Shown: one piece after another, positions 40,360 to 50,285 of the stretch
Layout: the number at the start of each line of letters is the position of its first letter
Position numbering within the stretch: the stretch's first letter is position 1
From: Mycolicibacterium fluoranthenivorans
Lineage (GTDB): Bacteria; Actinomycetota; Actinomycetes; Mycobacteriales; Mycobacteriaceae
Assembly: GCF_011758805.1 (NCBI RefSeq)
Contig: NZ_JAANOW010000001.1
Span: 1,302,001-1,366,000 of the forward strand
Reading direction: 5' to 3'
DNA length: 64,000 nt
Notes under the pieces: model-generated
Told to the model about the DNA's origin: nothing
What the model saw: the letters and a program-made list of their open reading frames with translations, nothing else
Database searches by the model: none
Position numbers and translations under genes: made by a program

Positions 40360-42303
40360 ATGATCGAGAGATTGCGGTCGCTGATTGCGGTACTGAGTGT
40401 CGTCGTGGCGACGCTGATGGTGCCGGGTGTGCAGGTGGCACACGCAGTTCCGGAGCAGCCGTGGTTGGCGGATTCGCCCACACTGGCCTTGACCGATCTG
40501 GGTCTTGATCCCGATCTGTTGCTGTACGGCCAAGTGGGCACCGCGACCCTCACGGTCCCGGTTCCGGCCGGGATGGTGCCGTCGACGCTGAACCTCACCG
40601 CGCAATTGCCGGTGGACGTGCGCAGCGCGACGATCACGGTCAGCCAGGACAACCGGGTGATCACTCAGGCCGACATTCCGGCGCAGCGTGGTCCTGTCGT
40701 CATACCCCTGGGCGGGGTGCTGGTGGTCGACAACGCGATATCGCTGCTGGTGCGCAGCTACCTGCTGCCGCTCGACGGGTACTGCCTCGATCCCACCAAT
40801 CCGTTACGACTGACCGACGTCTCGCTGAGTTACACCGGGCGCGAGCAGGTTCCGGACGTGGTGGCGGACTTCCTGCCGCCCATCCTGCGAAAACTGGTGA
40901 TCTATACCAGCCGGCGGCCGTCGCAAACCGAAGCGAATGCCGTCGTGCAGTTGGCCACCGCGGTCACCTCACACTATGGGAAGCAGAACCCGACGGTGGA
41001 AGTGGCGCCGCTGCCTGCGCCGGCCGCGCAGCCACCCGGTTCGGCACGCCCGCTCGAGCGCCACATCGTGGTCTCCGAGGGACCCGATGCAGGCGTGTCG
41101 CTGTATCCCGGCGGCGGAATGCCCGCATTGCTCGTCACGGGCCCCGCCGCCGCGCTCACGAATCAGGCAAGACTGCTCACCAGCGGTCTCTCCAAGTACG
41201 CACTGTCATCGAAAGCCGTTGTCGGACCGCTGGATTCCGCTCCGCAGCTGCCGGGCAACGAGACGACGATCCGTAAGCTGGGGCAGCCGGGCGTGAACGC
41301 CGTCGCCCTCAACCCGCAGGTCGGGATCGCGCTGGATCAGACCCGATTGGGCCGCGCCGCCCACAACATCAGAGTGCATCTGCAGGGGTCCTACACACCG
41401 CTTCCGAACAGCATCGGTGGGCAACTTGTCGCCACCATCGGCGCAGAGACGATCGCCAGGTGGCCTGCCGACGCCAGTGGCGTGGTCGACCGTTGGGTGG
41501 ACATTCCCGATCGGCTGCTGCAGCGCTATACGACGCTGGCCGTGCAGGTGAGTATTTCCGGCAACACCGGTCGGTGCGGAGAGTTCCAGCCCATCACACT
41601 GATCATCGACGGGGAGAGCGCGGTGCGCAGCGAACCGGCGCGGCCGCCCGTGCCGGGCGGATTCCAGTCGCTACCGCAGGCATTGATGCCGCGCGTGGTG
41701 ATCGGGATCGGCGATGATCGGTTCGGCGACACCGTACGGGCGGTGCAGATCATGACTGGCTTGCAGCGGCTGAGCGCACTGCCGATGGACACCTCGGTGG
41801 TACCGCTCGCAGAGGCCGTCGCATCCACGAATCCCGCGGTACTGATCTCCCCACCGGGGTGGACCGACTCTGCGGTCACGTTGCCCGTCTCAGCGCCGGA
41901 TGCCGTCCCGATGACCGTCAACGTGTACGACGACGGCGGCAACGCGACGACGCTGACACTGGAGCCTGCGCTCAAATTCGCCTCACTGCAGGTGATTTTC
42001 GACGGTCGGCGTTCGGTGCTGGTGGCGACGTCGAATGGAGCGCCCGCTCAACTCGACGAGCTGTTGACGTGGTTGGGTGCCGATGAACGTCGGTGGTCCA
42101 TCGTCGACGGCGTCGCCCTGGTCTCCATCGCCGGTCGCCCTCCCGTCACGGTGACTGCCCCACAGCCGACGGCGGAGCCCGCGTCGACCAACACTTCCTC
42201 CGGAGCCGTCTGGTGGTGGATCGGTGGGTCGATGCTGGTCATCGTGTTGGCGTTGACGGTCTGGTTGCGGATCCGGGAGCGGCGCCGCATCAAGGGCGGC
42301 TGA
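40360..42303 (+). CDS. BcsB-like exported protein of a cellulose-synthase-like locus
   Basis: A 647-residue protein with a Sec signal (ending VAHA, about residue 29), a long extracytoplasmic part of two beta-rich repeats (LTVPVPAGMVPSTLNLTAQL; NIRVHLQGSYTPLPNS) and one C-terminal membrane helix (WWWIGGSMLVIVLALTVWL) with a basic tail. This is the layout of BcsB, which guides the glucan out of the membrane beside BcsA. The motif LLVRSYLLPLDGYCLDPTN also fits BcsB-type domains. It is first in a four-gene operon with a processive GT2. A cellulose product is not proven. Confidence 0.68.
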   Translation: MIERLRSLIAVLSVVVATLMVPGVQVAHAVPEQPWLADSPTLALTDLGLDPDLLLYGQVGTATLTVPVPAGMVPSTLNLTAQLPVDVRSATITVSQDNRVITQADIPAQRGPVVIPLGGVLVVDNAISLLVRSYLLPLDGYCLDPTNPLRLTDVSLSYTGREQVPDVVADFLPPILRKLVIYTSRRPSQTEANAVVQLATAVTSHYGKQNPTVEVAPLPAPAAQPPGSARPLERHIVVSEGPDAGVSLYPGGGMPALLVTGPAAALTNQARLLTSGLSKYALSSKAVVGPLDSAPQLPGNETTIRKLGQPGVNAVALNPQVGIALDQTRLGRAAHNIRVHLQGSYTPLPNSIGGQLVATIGAETIARWPADASGVVDRWVDIPDRLLQRYTTLAVQVSISGNTGRCGEFQPITLIIDGESAVRSEPARPPVPGGFQSLPQALMPRVVIGIGDDRFGDTVRAVQIMTGLQRLSALPMDTSVVPLAEAVASTNPAVLISPPGWTDSAVTLPVSAPDAVPMTVNVYDDGGNATTLTLEPALKFASLQVIFDGRRSVLVATSNGAPAQLDELLTWLGADERRWSIVDGVALVSIAGRPPVTVTAPQPTAEPASTNTSSGAVWWWIGGSMLVIVLALTVWLRIRERRRIKGG

Positions 42304-42304
42304 G

Positions 42305-43825
42305 GTGACCGCCGCCACCGACACCTCCGAACGGCCCAGATGGACCCTCCGGAATCGGTCGGTGGAAAACCTGCATCCGGTGACGCGGATGGTCCTGCGG
42401 TGGGGGTTCATCGCGATCCTGACGGTCGCGGCATTCCACCGCACCATCGCGAGTGCGTGGGCGACAACCGTCGGCGGTGGCTTCGGCGGATACGTGTGGA
42501 TCGTCCCGATTGCTGCGGCGCTGGCGGCGATCGGCATCGCACGGCGGCACCGCACCGAGCTGCCCATCCACGATCGTCAGACAGACATCATCGTCGCGAC
42601 GATGGGTCTGGTGATGGCGCTGCTGGTACACGGCGTCCTGCTACAGCGCTACGGCTTGTACTTTCACCTCCTACGGCTGGATCTGGTGGCGATGTGGCTG
42701 TTCATCGTCAGTGCGAGTGTGGCGATGTTCGGATTGCGCCCCGTCATCCGGTTCGGCTGGGCGTGGCTGGTGCTGTTCATGGTGTTCCCGCTCCCGTACT
42801 ACCTGACCGTGATCGTGTTGGGCGGGAATCGGGTTGCCGCCGGCGTGGGGACGATGGTGATCGCCGCGACGGCCACCGCGACGGCTGTCGGGCGACGGGT
42901 CAGTCGCGCGATGGTGGGCTCCAATCTGGCTTGGCTGGTCGGTCTGCTGATCCTGGCTTTCATGGCGGTCTTCCTGCCCAGTGCAAACCTGAGGTTGTAT
43001 CAGTACGTTCCCGCGCTCACGTCCATCTGTGTGGTGGGCTCGTTGATGTACCTGGCCGCCCGGCGTGGTGAACCTAAGCGGGTACTCGACCGCAAACTGG
43101 AACCTCTTGCCGCCCGCCAGATCTGGTCGGCCGTGCCACTGGTACTCGTCATCGCGGTCCTGCTGTCCGTTGTCCGATTGCCAGAGGTCGGGCTCGCCTC
43201 TCCGGCGCGGGTCGACACGATGGATTTCTCGGCGCCGATGAAGGCGCCGCCTGGCTGGCACATCGTGGAGAGCCAGCGCTACACCTGGGTCACCCGGTAC
43301 TACGGCCGCGGCGCGGTGCTCACCAGGCAGAAGATGGTCGCCGATCGAGGGAACCCGCACTATGACAAGTTCTCCCGACCGCGCACCGTGATGGTCGACA
43401 GCATCACCACGCTCCGGCCGTTCTCGTTGGATGTCTATCCCACCCGAATGATGTACCGGGTCAACGGCATCCGGCTCAGCGGCATTCGTCCGGTGGATCT
43501 CGGGTACGGGACCGGGGCCGACCTGTTCTCGGTGGTCGACGACAAGATCCTGGTGAGTTGGGACGGCCTGCAGTGGACGTGGACCAACGGGACCGTGGGC
43601 CGCCGGGTGCTGGCCATCGCGGTGGACAACCACGAGGACTGGGCACCGTTCCCGCAGCCGACCGGTGGCCTGGTTCCGACGCTGAACTCGATGTTCACGG
43701 TGTTGTTCCGCGGAAATTCCGCCACCGCCGACGACGATCCGAACATCAAAGACGACGAGCTGCTCACCGAATTCGGGCACGCGCTGGTGCGCGCCGAGTT
43801 GGAGCCGCTGGGGGTGGACCCGTGA
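42305..43825 (+). CDS. Exosortase-like multi-pass membrane protein with extracytoplasmic C-terminal domain
   Basis: A 506-residue protein. Residues 30-290 form about eight membrane helices and contain FGWAWLVLFMVFPLPYYLTV, similar to the FMIPLPYYL stretch of exosortases. Residues about 300-506 are a soluble domain (PPGWHIVESQRYTWVTRYYG...) reminiscent of EpsI-type domains fused to exosortases. The catalytic Cys of exosortases is not visible, so it may be a non-protease relative. Start is GTG 42305, one base after the BcsB-like stop; its end overlaps the GT2 gene. The assignment is tentative. Confidence 0.5.
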   Translation: MTAATDTSERPRWTLRNRSVENLHPVTRMVLRWGFIAILTVAAFHRTIASAWATTVGGGFGGYVWIVPIAAALAAIGIARRHRTELPIHDRQTDIIVATMGLVMALLVHGVLLQRYGLYFHLLRLDLVAMWLFIVSASVAMFGLRPVIRFGWAWLVLFMVFPLPYYLTVIVLGGNRVAAGVGTMVIAATATATAVGRRVSRAMVGSNLAWLVGLLILAFMAVFLPSANLRLYQYVPALTSICVVGSLMYLAARRGEPKRVLDRKLEPLAARQIWSAVPLVLVIAVLLSVVRLPEVGLASPARVDTMDFSAPMKAPPGWHIVESQRYTWVTRYYGRGAVLTRQKMVADRGNPHYDKFSRPRTVMVDSITTLRPFSLDVYPTRMMYRVNGIRLSGIRPVDLGYGTGADLFSVVDDKILVSWDGLQWTWTNGTVGRRVLAIAVDNHEDWAPFPQPTGGLVPTLNSMFTVLFRGNSATADDDPNIKDDELLTEFGHALVRAELEPLGVDP

Positions 43826-45303
43826 CACCGCAGATGCCGTTCCCGGTCGATGTCGGGTTGACCGAGGAGCATCGACGGTTCGCGCTGGATCGGGCGATCA
43901 ACGGTCTACGCGAGGAGCATCCGATGCAGTCGGCCTCGCGTGCGGTGTGGGGGTGGCAGAAACCGACGCTGCTCACCGCGGTCGGCGTGACGCTGATATC
44001 GGCCGTGTTGTTTCCGATGCAGACCGCGGTGACGCTGATCGGGCTGTGCACCTTCGGATATGTGCTCACCATGACCGACCGGCTACTGATCTTCCGAGAA
44101 GGTCTGGCGTCGAAGCCGATCACCATCACCGATGAGCAAGCCCGTGCCATCCCCGACGACGATCTTCCGCGTTACACGATTCTGGTGCCCGCCTACAACG
44201 AGCCCGAGGTCGTCGGCGATCTGATCGGTGCGATGTCTGCGCTGGAATATCCAGCGCACAAGCTGCAGGTGCTGCTGCTCCTTGAGGAGGACGACGACGT
44301 CACCATCGCCGCCGCCCAGGCGTGCGGTGAATCCGATGTCATCACGATCCTGCTGGTTCCGCCGGCGGATCCGCGGACCAAGCCCAAGGCGTGCAATTAC
44401 GGGCTGTGTTTCGCGACCGGCAGCATCGTCACGATCTATGACGCCGAGGATCTGCCGGAACCACTGCAACTGCGCCGCGTTGTCGCGGCGTTCGCATCGT
44501 TACCGGATCGGATCGCCTGTGTCCAAGCGAAACTGGAGTATCACAACGGTCACCAGAACATCCTCACGGGATGGTTCACGGCCGAATACGGACTGTGGTT
44601 CGGCTATCTGCTGCCCGGGATGATGCGGAGCACGTCCCCGATTCCCCTCGGGGGAACCTCCAATCATCTGCGCCGGGAAGTCCTCGACGAGATCGGTGCG
44701 TGGGACCCGTTCAATGTCACCGAGGATGCGGACCTCGGTCTGCGCATCGACGCATCCGGCTATCACACCGCGGTGATCGATTCGGCAACCCAGGAAGAGG
44801 CGAACTCGGATCCGATCAACTGGATCAGACAGCGATCCCGTTGGTACAAGGGTTATCTGCAGACCTGGCTCGTGCACATCCGCAACCCACTCCAGCTCTA
44901 CCGGGTGCTCGGGCCACGTAGCTTTCTACGATTCAACCTGGTACTGGCCGGCACCCCGATCATCGCCGTGCTCAATCTGGTCTTCTGGCTCATCACTGTG
45001 CTGTGGTTCTTGGGTCAGCCGGCAGTCGTGGGTGCGGTGTTCCCGCCGATCGTCTACTTCCCGGCCCTGGTCGCGTTGGTGTTGGGCAATGCGGCGACGA
45101 TCTACATGAATCTCATCGCCCTGCGTGAAGACGACCGCTCGGACCTGTTGGTCGCTGCGATGACGGTGCCGCTTTTCTGGCTGATGATGAGCATCGCCGC
45201 GGCCAAGGGCGTGTACCAGATCATCCGCAATCCGTCCTACTGGGAGAAGACGTTCCACGGTCTCTCGGCCAAACCGGCTGACGGTGGGGACGCGCCGACG
45301 TGA
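43822..45303 (+). CDS. Processive family-2 glycosyltransferase (BcsA/cellulose-synthase-like)
   Basis: A 493-residue inner-membrane polymerase. Two helices at about 48-85 precede the GT2 domain, followed by further membrane helices. The processive signature is complete: an acidic EEDDD at 155-159, DAED at 207-210, EDAD at 301-304 and QRSRW at 337-341. No PilZ domain follows, unlike classical BcsA, so c-di-GMP control is not indicated. It should polymerise a UDP-sugar and feed the chain to the BcsB-like protein. GTG 43822 overlaps the previous stop. The exact polymer is unknown. Confidence 0.82.
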   Translation: MTPQMPFPVDVGLTEEHRRFALDRAINGLREEHPMQSASRAVWGWQKPTLLTAVGVTLISAVLFPMQTAVTLIGLCTFGYVLTMTDRLLIFREGLASKPITITDEQARAIPDDDLPRYTILVPAYNEPEVVGDLIGAMSALEYPAHKLQVLLLLEEDDDVTIAAAQACGESDVITILLVPPADPRTKPKACNYGLCFATGSIVTIYDAEDLPEPLQLRRVVAAFASLPDRIACVQAKLEYHNGHQNILTGWFTAEYGLWFGYLLPGMMRSTSPIPLGGTSNHLRREVLDEIGAWDPFNVTEDADLGLRIDASGYHTAVIDSATQEEANSDPINWIRQRSRWYKGYLQTWLVHIRNPLQLYRVLGPRSFLRFNLVLAGTPIIAVLNLVFWLITVLWFLGQPAVVGAVFPPIVYFPALVALVLGNAATIYMNLIALREDDRSDLLVAAMTVPLFWLMMSIAAAKGVYQIIRNPSYWEKTFHGLSAKPADGGDAPT

Positions 45304-46985
45304 GGCTCCGGCTGCTCTCGGACCGGCAGTGCAAGTGGCTGGTGTACGTCACGATGGTGACGGCCTACCTGGCCGTCGGATACTGGCTGCAGGTGCGCAA
45401 CGGGTTCATCCTCGGAGATGCGCTGTCGCGGGTGCAGGCCTCGGAAAGCGTGCTCTACAGCCGTGATCCTCATCTGGCCGCGATCGGGTTCATCTTCACA
45501 CCTCTCACAGCCATGCTCGAGATTCCGGTCATGTTGTTGTCGCCGTTCTTCCCGGATCTGACGGCGCGCGGATTCGCGGGCAGCGTCATGTCCGCGGTGT
45601 TCATGGCCGGTGCTGTGGTGCAGATCTTCGCGACTGGCAGTGACCGCGGCCTGCCCCGGGCCTATACCGTCACGATCACCGCGCTGTTCGCCCTCAACCC
45701 GATGATCGTGTTCTACGGATCCAACGGGATGAGCGAGGCGCCTTTCATCTTCTTCATGACCTGGGCAGTCCGCCGTCTCATCCTCTGGATGACCGATGAC
45801 GATGTGCATCATCTGGTGGCGGCGGGCGGTATCGCGTTGGGCTTGGCCTACCTCACTCGATACGACGCGGTGGGCACCGTGGCGGCCGCCGGCCTGCTCG
45901 TGGGGGCGACGACCTACCTGCGCGCGCGGGAGGCACCCCGCATCCGGCGCGCTCTGCTCGACCTGTTGCTGGTCAGCCTGCCGGGAGCCGCGGCCTTCGT
46001 CGGCTGGGCCGCGACCAGTTGGCTGATCACCGGTGACGCCTTCGGTCAGTTCAGCTCCCAATACGGGAATTCGGCGATCTTGAAACAGTCCGGCGGGGCT
46101 GCTGCCACCAGTTTCACCGGCGGTCTGGCGTTCGCCGCGGTGTGCATCACCCTGCTGGCGCCGACCTTGTTGCCGATCGCATTGTGGGCGGGCGTGGCGC
46201 GCAGGCACAGCCCGCATCGCGGAGTGCTGGCGGTGCCGGTACTGATGTACGGGGCGGTGCTCGCATTCCAGACCTACACCTTCGCCACGGGGGCGACCTT
46301 TCCGTTCTTGCGTTTCTACATTGCCGCGATCCCGTTGGCGTCGACGCTGGCGATGCTCGCGGTGCCGGAGGGCAGACTGACCGAACCCAAACGGCGTGGA
46401 CGGCACGCGCCGCCGACCGCCGCGGCCGCTCCGTATAGGTCGAGGGTCGGTTATGTGGCGGTGGCGATGCTGGCCGCGGTGGCGGTGCCGGTCGCCGCTC
46501 GGGGGATGATGTCCCCGCACTATGCACCGCAGGAATACGCGCTGGGCGCAGTGCTGAGCCCGGACCCCGACTCGGTCAGTCCGCAGAAGGCCGTCGAGCG
46601 GCGCATCGTCGCCACCTTCTCGACTGAGCGTGAGATCGCGAAGTACCTGGATAGTCTCGATCTTCCGGACAGCTCGGTGATCACCGACACCGTGTACGGG
46701 TTCGCGGTTGTGGTGGCTTCCGAGAATCCGCAGATCTTCGTCGTGCCCTCTGACCCGGATTTCGTCGAGTTGCTCAACGACCCGTCCGCGCACGGGATCA
46801 AGTACCTGCTGTCGGTTCCGCCCAGCGGGCGAGGGGCCTCCGATGCCCTGAATCAGCGTTACCCGACGCTGTACGACACCGGATCCGATGTCGCCACGTT
46901 GGAACTGGAGATTCCCAACGACGGCGACAGCCAACCGGATTGGCGGCTGTACCGGGTGCACGATCCGGTGAATCCGATGGCCTGA
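45300..46985 (+). CDS. GT-C-type membrane protein (ArnT/PMT-like), last gene of the polysaccharide operon
   Basis: A 561-residue protein with about ten membrane helices and, after helix one, an acidic loop RNGFILGDALSRVQASESVLYSRDPHLAA that resembles the first extracytoplasmic loop of GT-C glycosyltransferases using polyprenyl-phosphate sugars. NPMIVFYGSNGMSEAPFIFF is also typical of the group. The C-terminal 130 residues are soluble. GTG 45300 overlaps the GT2 stop. It could decorate the polymer outside the membrane. Confidence 0.6.
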   Translation: MRLRLLSDRQCKWLVYVTMVTAYLAVGYWLQVRNGFILGDALSRVQASESVLYSRDPHLAAIGFIFTPLTAMLEIPVMLLSPFFPDLTARGFAGSVMSAVFMAGAVVQIFATGSDRGLPRAYTVTITALFALNPMIVFYGSNGMSEAPFIFFMTWAVRRLILWMTDDDVHHLVAAGGIALGLAYLTRYDAVGTVAAAGLLVGATTYLRAREAPRIRRALLDLLLVSLPGAAAFVGWAATSWLITGDAFGQFSSQYGNSAILKQSGGAAATSFTGGLAFAAVCITLLAPTLLPIALWAGVARRHSPHRGVLAVPVLMYGAVLAFQTYTFATGATFPFLRFYIAAIPLASTLAMLAVPEGRLTEPKRRGRHAPPTAAAAPYRSRVGYVAVAMLAAVAVPVAARGMMSPHYAPQEYALGAVLSPDPDSVSPQKAVERRIVATFSTEREIAKYLDSLDLPDSSVITDTVYGFAVVVASENPQIFVVPSDPDFVELLNDPSAHGIKYLLSVPPSGRGASDALNQRYPTLYDTGSDVATLELEIPNDGDSQPDWRLYRVHDPVNPMA

Positions 46986-47121
46986 CGGAGGCCAGAACCG
47001 CGTGCTCAACGCCTCCGATCGTTGTCGGCGTCAATTTTCTCAGGTGCGCCCTACTCCACGGGTGTAATCTCCGGGCGACCGTCGAGCGAACGGCGGATCC
47101 GACGACTGCAAGAGGGCTGCC

Positions 47122-49473
47122 ATGGCATCGGAGTTCAATGGGAAGATCGCTGTCGACATCCGGGATTCGGAGCCGGACTGGAGCCCGTACGCGGCGCCGA
47201 CGGCGCCCGAGGGTGCGCCCAACGTGCTGTATCTGGTGTGGGACGACACCGGCATCGCCACCTGGGATTGCTTCGGCGGATTGGTGGAGATGCCCGCCAT
47301 GCAGCGGATCGCGGAGAAGGGGGTGCGGCTGTCGCAGTTCCACACCACGGCTTTGTGCTCGCCGACCCGCGCTTCCCTGCTGACCGGGCGTAACGCCACC
47401 ACGGTCGGGATGGCCACCGTCGAGGAGTTCACCGACGGTTTTCCCAACTGCAACGGCCGCATCCCGCTGGACACCGCGCTGTTGTCCGAGGTGCTCGCCG
47501 AACGCGGTTACAACACCTACGCCGTCGGGAAATGGCACCTGACGCCCTTGGAGGAGTCCAACCTCGCCGCCACCAAACGACATTGGCCGCTGGGCCGCGG
47601 TTTCGAACGGTTCTACGGCTTCATGGGCGGCGAGACCGACCAGTGGTACCCCGACCTCGTCTACGACAACCACCCGGTCGCGCCGCCGGCGACTCCCGAG
47701 GATGGCTATCACCTGTCGAAGGATCTGGCGGACAAGGCAATCGAGTTCATCCGCGACTCCAAGGTGATCGCGCCGGACAAGCCGTGGTTCTCGTATCTGT
47801 GCCCGGGGGCCGGGCATGCACCCCATCACGTCTTCGCCGAGTGGGCGGACCGGTACGCCGGCAAGTTCGACATGGGCTACGAGCTCTATCGCGAACTGGT
47901 GCTGGAGAACCAGAAGAAACTCGGCATCGTCCCGCCGGATACCGAGCTGTCCCCGATCAATCCGTACCTGGACGTCAAGGGCGCGGGCGGTGAGCCGTGG
48001 CCGTTGCAGGACACCGTCCGGCCGTGGGAGACGCTCAACGACCAGGAGAAGCGACTGTTCGCCCGGATGGCCGAGGTGTTCGCCGGATTCCTGTCCTACA
48101 CCGACGCCCAGATCGGCCGGGTCCTGGACTACCTCGAGGAGTCCGGGCAGCTCGACAACACGATCATCGTCGTCATCTCCGACAACGGGGCCAGCGGTGA
48201 GGGCGGCCCCAACGGTTCGGTCAACGAGAACAAGTTCTTCAACGGCTATATCGACACCGTCGAAGAGAGCATGCGCTTCTACGACCAACTCGGCGGTCCG
48301 GACACCTACAACCACTATCCGATCGGCTGGGCGATGGCATTCAACACGCCCTACAAGCTGTTCAAGCGCTATGCGTCGCATGAAGGCGGTATCGCGGACA
48401 CCGCGATCATCAGCTGGCCCAAGGGAATCAAGGCCCACGGTGAGTTCCGGGACAACTACGTCAACGTCTGCGACATCACCCCGACGGTCTACGAACTGCT
48501 CGGCATCAGCCCGCCGGGCGAGGTGCGCGGTATCGCACAGAAGCCGCTGGACGGGGTGAGCTTCAAAGCCGCTCTTGATGATCCGACGGCGAGCACCGGC
48601 AAACAGACGCAGTTCTACTCGATGCTGGGTACGCGCGGGATCTGGCATGACGGGTGGTTCGCCAACGCCGTGCACGCGGCGTCACCGGCCGGCTGGGGTC
48701 ACTTCGACGAAGACCGATGGGAGTTGTTCCACATCGAGTCCGATCGCAGCCAATGCCATGACCTCGCCGGTGCGAACCCGGAGAAGTTGGAGGAGCTCAA
48801 GGCACTGTGGTTCGCGGAGGCCGCCAAGTACAACGGGCTCCCGCTGGGTGATCTGAACATCTTGGAGACGCTCGCCAGATGGCGCCCCTCCCTGGCGGTC
48901 GATCGCACCAACTTCACCTACTACCCGGACATCGCCGAGGTCGGTGCCGGCGCCGCCGCCGAATTGCGCGGACAGTCCTTCTCGGTGCTGGCCGAGGTGA
49001 CCGTGGATGCCGCTGACGCTGAGGGCGTGTTGTTCAAACACGGTGCCGGGCACGGCGGGCATGTGCTGTTCATCCAGGACGGACGACTGCACTACGTCTA
49101 CAACTTCATGGGCGAAGAGGAGCAGCGGGTCTCGGACTTGGCGCCGGTACCGCTGGGCAGTCACGTCTTCGGGGTGCGTTATGAGCGCACCGGCACCGTC
49201 GAAGGGAGCCACACACCGCTGGGGGACGTCTCGTTGTTCGTCGACGACACCGTGGTGGCGACCGGTGCCGGCATCCGCAGCCACCCCGGCAGTTTCGGCC
49301 TCTCGGGCGGCGGCATCGCGGTCGGCCGCAACAGCGGACAGGCCGTGTCCAGCACCTACAAGGCACCGTTCGCCTTCACCGGCGGGACCATCGCCAAGGT
49401 GGTGGTGGACATCTCGGGTACGCCGTACCGCGACGTGGAACGGGAACTGGCCCGCGCCTTTTCGAAGGACTGA
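47122..49473 (+). CDS. Arylsulfatase (type I, formylglycine-dependent)
   Basis: A 783-residue sulfatase. The signature CSPTRASLLTGR has Cys79, which the FGE encoded at 50282 should oxidise to formylglycine. VLYLVWDDTG holds metal ligands and GKWHLTP the conserved Lys-His. A C-terminal domain (from about 590) has a concanavalin-like sheet pattern. There is no signal peptide, so it may be cytoplasmic. It takes the place of atsA (Rv0711) after rpsQ in M. tuberculosis. The natural sulfate ester is unknown. Confidence 0.92.
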   Translation: MASEFNGKIAVDIRDSEPDWSPYAAPTAPEGAPNVLYLVWDDTGIATWDCFGGLVEMPAMQRIAEKGVRLSQFHTTALCSPTRASLLTGRNATTVGMATVEEFTDGFPNCNGRIPLDTALLSEVLAERGYNTYAVGKWHLTPLEESNLAATKRHWPLGRGFERFYGFMGGETDQWYPDLVYDNHPVAPPATPEDGYHLSKDLADKAIEFIRDSKVIAPDKPWFSYLCPGAGHAPHHVFAEWADRYAGKFDMGYELYRELVLENQKKLGIVPPDTELSPINPYLDVKGAGGEPWPLQDTVRPWETLNDQEKRLFARMAEVFAGFLSYTDAQIGRVLDYLEESGQLDNTIIVVISDNGASGEGGPNGSVNENKFFNGYIDTVEESMRFYDQLGGPDTYNHYPIGWAMAFNTPYKLFKRYASHEGGIADTAIISWPKGIKAHGEFRDNYVNVCDITPTVYELLGISPPGEVRGIAQKPLDGVSFKAALDDPTASTGKQTQFYSMLGTRGIWHDGWFANAVHAASPAGWGHFDEDRWELFHIESDRSQCHDLAGANPEKLEELKALWFAEAAKYNGLPLGDLNILETLARWRPSLAVDRTNFTYYPDIAEVGAGAAAELRGQSFSVLAEVTVDAADAEGVLFKHGAGHGGHVLFIQDGRLHYVYNFMGEEEQRVSDLAPVPLGSHVFGVRYERTGTVEGSHTPLGDVSLFVDDTVVATGAGIRSHPGSFGLSGGGIAVGRNSGQAVSSTYKAPFAFTGGTIAKVVVDISGTPYRDVERELARAFSKD

Positions 49474-49478
49474 GGACG

Positions 49479-49516
49479 CCGCCCGCAAGGCTCCGTGGTC
49501 GGAGCCTTGCGGGCGG
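49479..49516 (+). terminator. 17-bp perfect hairpin after the sulfatase
   Basis: Arms 49479-49495 and 49500-49516 pair exactly around a TGGT loop. There is no U-tract, as is common for mycobacterial terminators. Confidence 0.75.
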
Positions 49517-49589
49517 TGGTGGTCGGCATCCCGGATGCGCCGTACCGTGAGGGGAACAAGGAACCGGCTCAAATGCACGCGAAAGGCTG

Positions 49590-50285
49590 ATGACACACCT
49601 CGAAGCAATGACCCGCTCGGTGTCGGTGGTGCTGGCGTGTCTGGTGCTCGCCGCCACCGCTGGGTGCGTGCGCACCAGTGCGGGCAACCCGGTCGCCGCG
49701 GACACCGGCCGGCCGGGTACGTCGACGACGAAGACGGCGCCGGCTCCGGATTCGTCGGGCTTCGGCGTCGTCCCCACCAGCCGCGCGCCGATCCCGGCGG
49801 ATGCGGTGACGTGTGCTCCCGAGCAGAAGCCGCGGGTCGGTTTCGTCGCCAAGGTGGCCGATGCGGCCGCGCCGGTGATCACGGTGCCGGTTCCCGACGG
49901 CTGGTCGATGCAAAGCGGTAGCGGCGACATCGGCGGCTATCTCAAGGGACCTCAGGGGATGGACTCGACGATCTCCATCGCGCCGACGGCGCTGGAGCCG
50001 GCGAAAGCCTTCGACGAGTATGCGGACCGGCTGATGGGGGAGGCCGCGGTCAGTTCGATCAGCGTGCTGCCCGCCGAGTTGTGTCAGTACAGCGGTCAGA
50101 AGATGCTCGGCGCATGGTCGGACACGCCGCAGAATGCGGTCGAGTTCGTCGATCGGGTGGTGCACATCTGGACCAACGCCGGCAACTATCTGGTGTCGGT
50201 GCACACCACAGCTCCCACCGGGACAACCGGATTCGACGCGGCTGCCGAACTGCTCGCCGGAGATTTCGAGATCCTCCTGCCATGA
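49590..50285 (+). CDS. LpqN/LpqT-like lipoprotein
   Basis: A 231-residue lipoprotein: lipobox AATAGC (Cys at about 26), a Pro/Thr-rich linker and a domain with VTVPVPDGWSMQSG-like start and NAGNYLVSVHTTAPTG, as in the LpqN family of mycobacteria. ATG 49590 follows GAAAGG. Its last codons overlap the FGE start, so they are coupled. LpqN proteins are linked to cell-envelope functions; its role next to a sulfatase system is unclear. Confidence 0.7.
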   Translation: MTHLEAMTRSVSVVLACLVLAATAGCVRTSAGNPVAADTGRPGTSTTKTAPAPDSSGFGVVPTSRAPIPADAVTCAPEQKPRVGFVAKVADAAAPVITVPVPDGWSMQSGSGDIGGYLKGPQGMDSTISIAPTALEPAKAFDEYADRLMGEAAVSSISVLPAELCQYSGQKMLGAWSDTPQNAVEFVDRVVHIWTNAGNYLVSVHTTAPTGTTGFDAAAELLAGDFEILLP

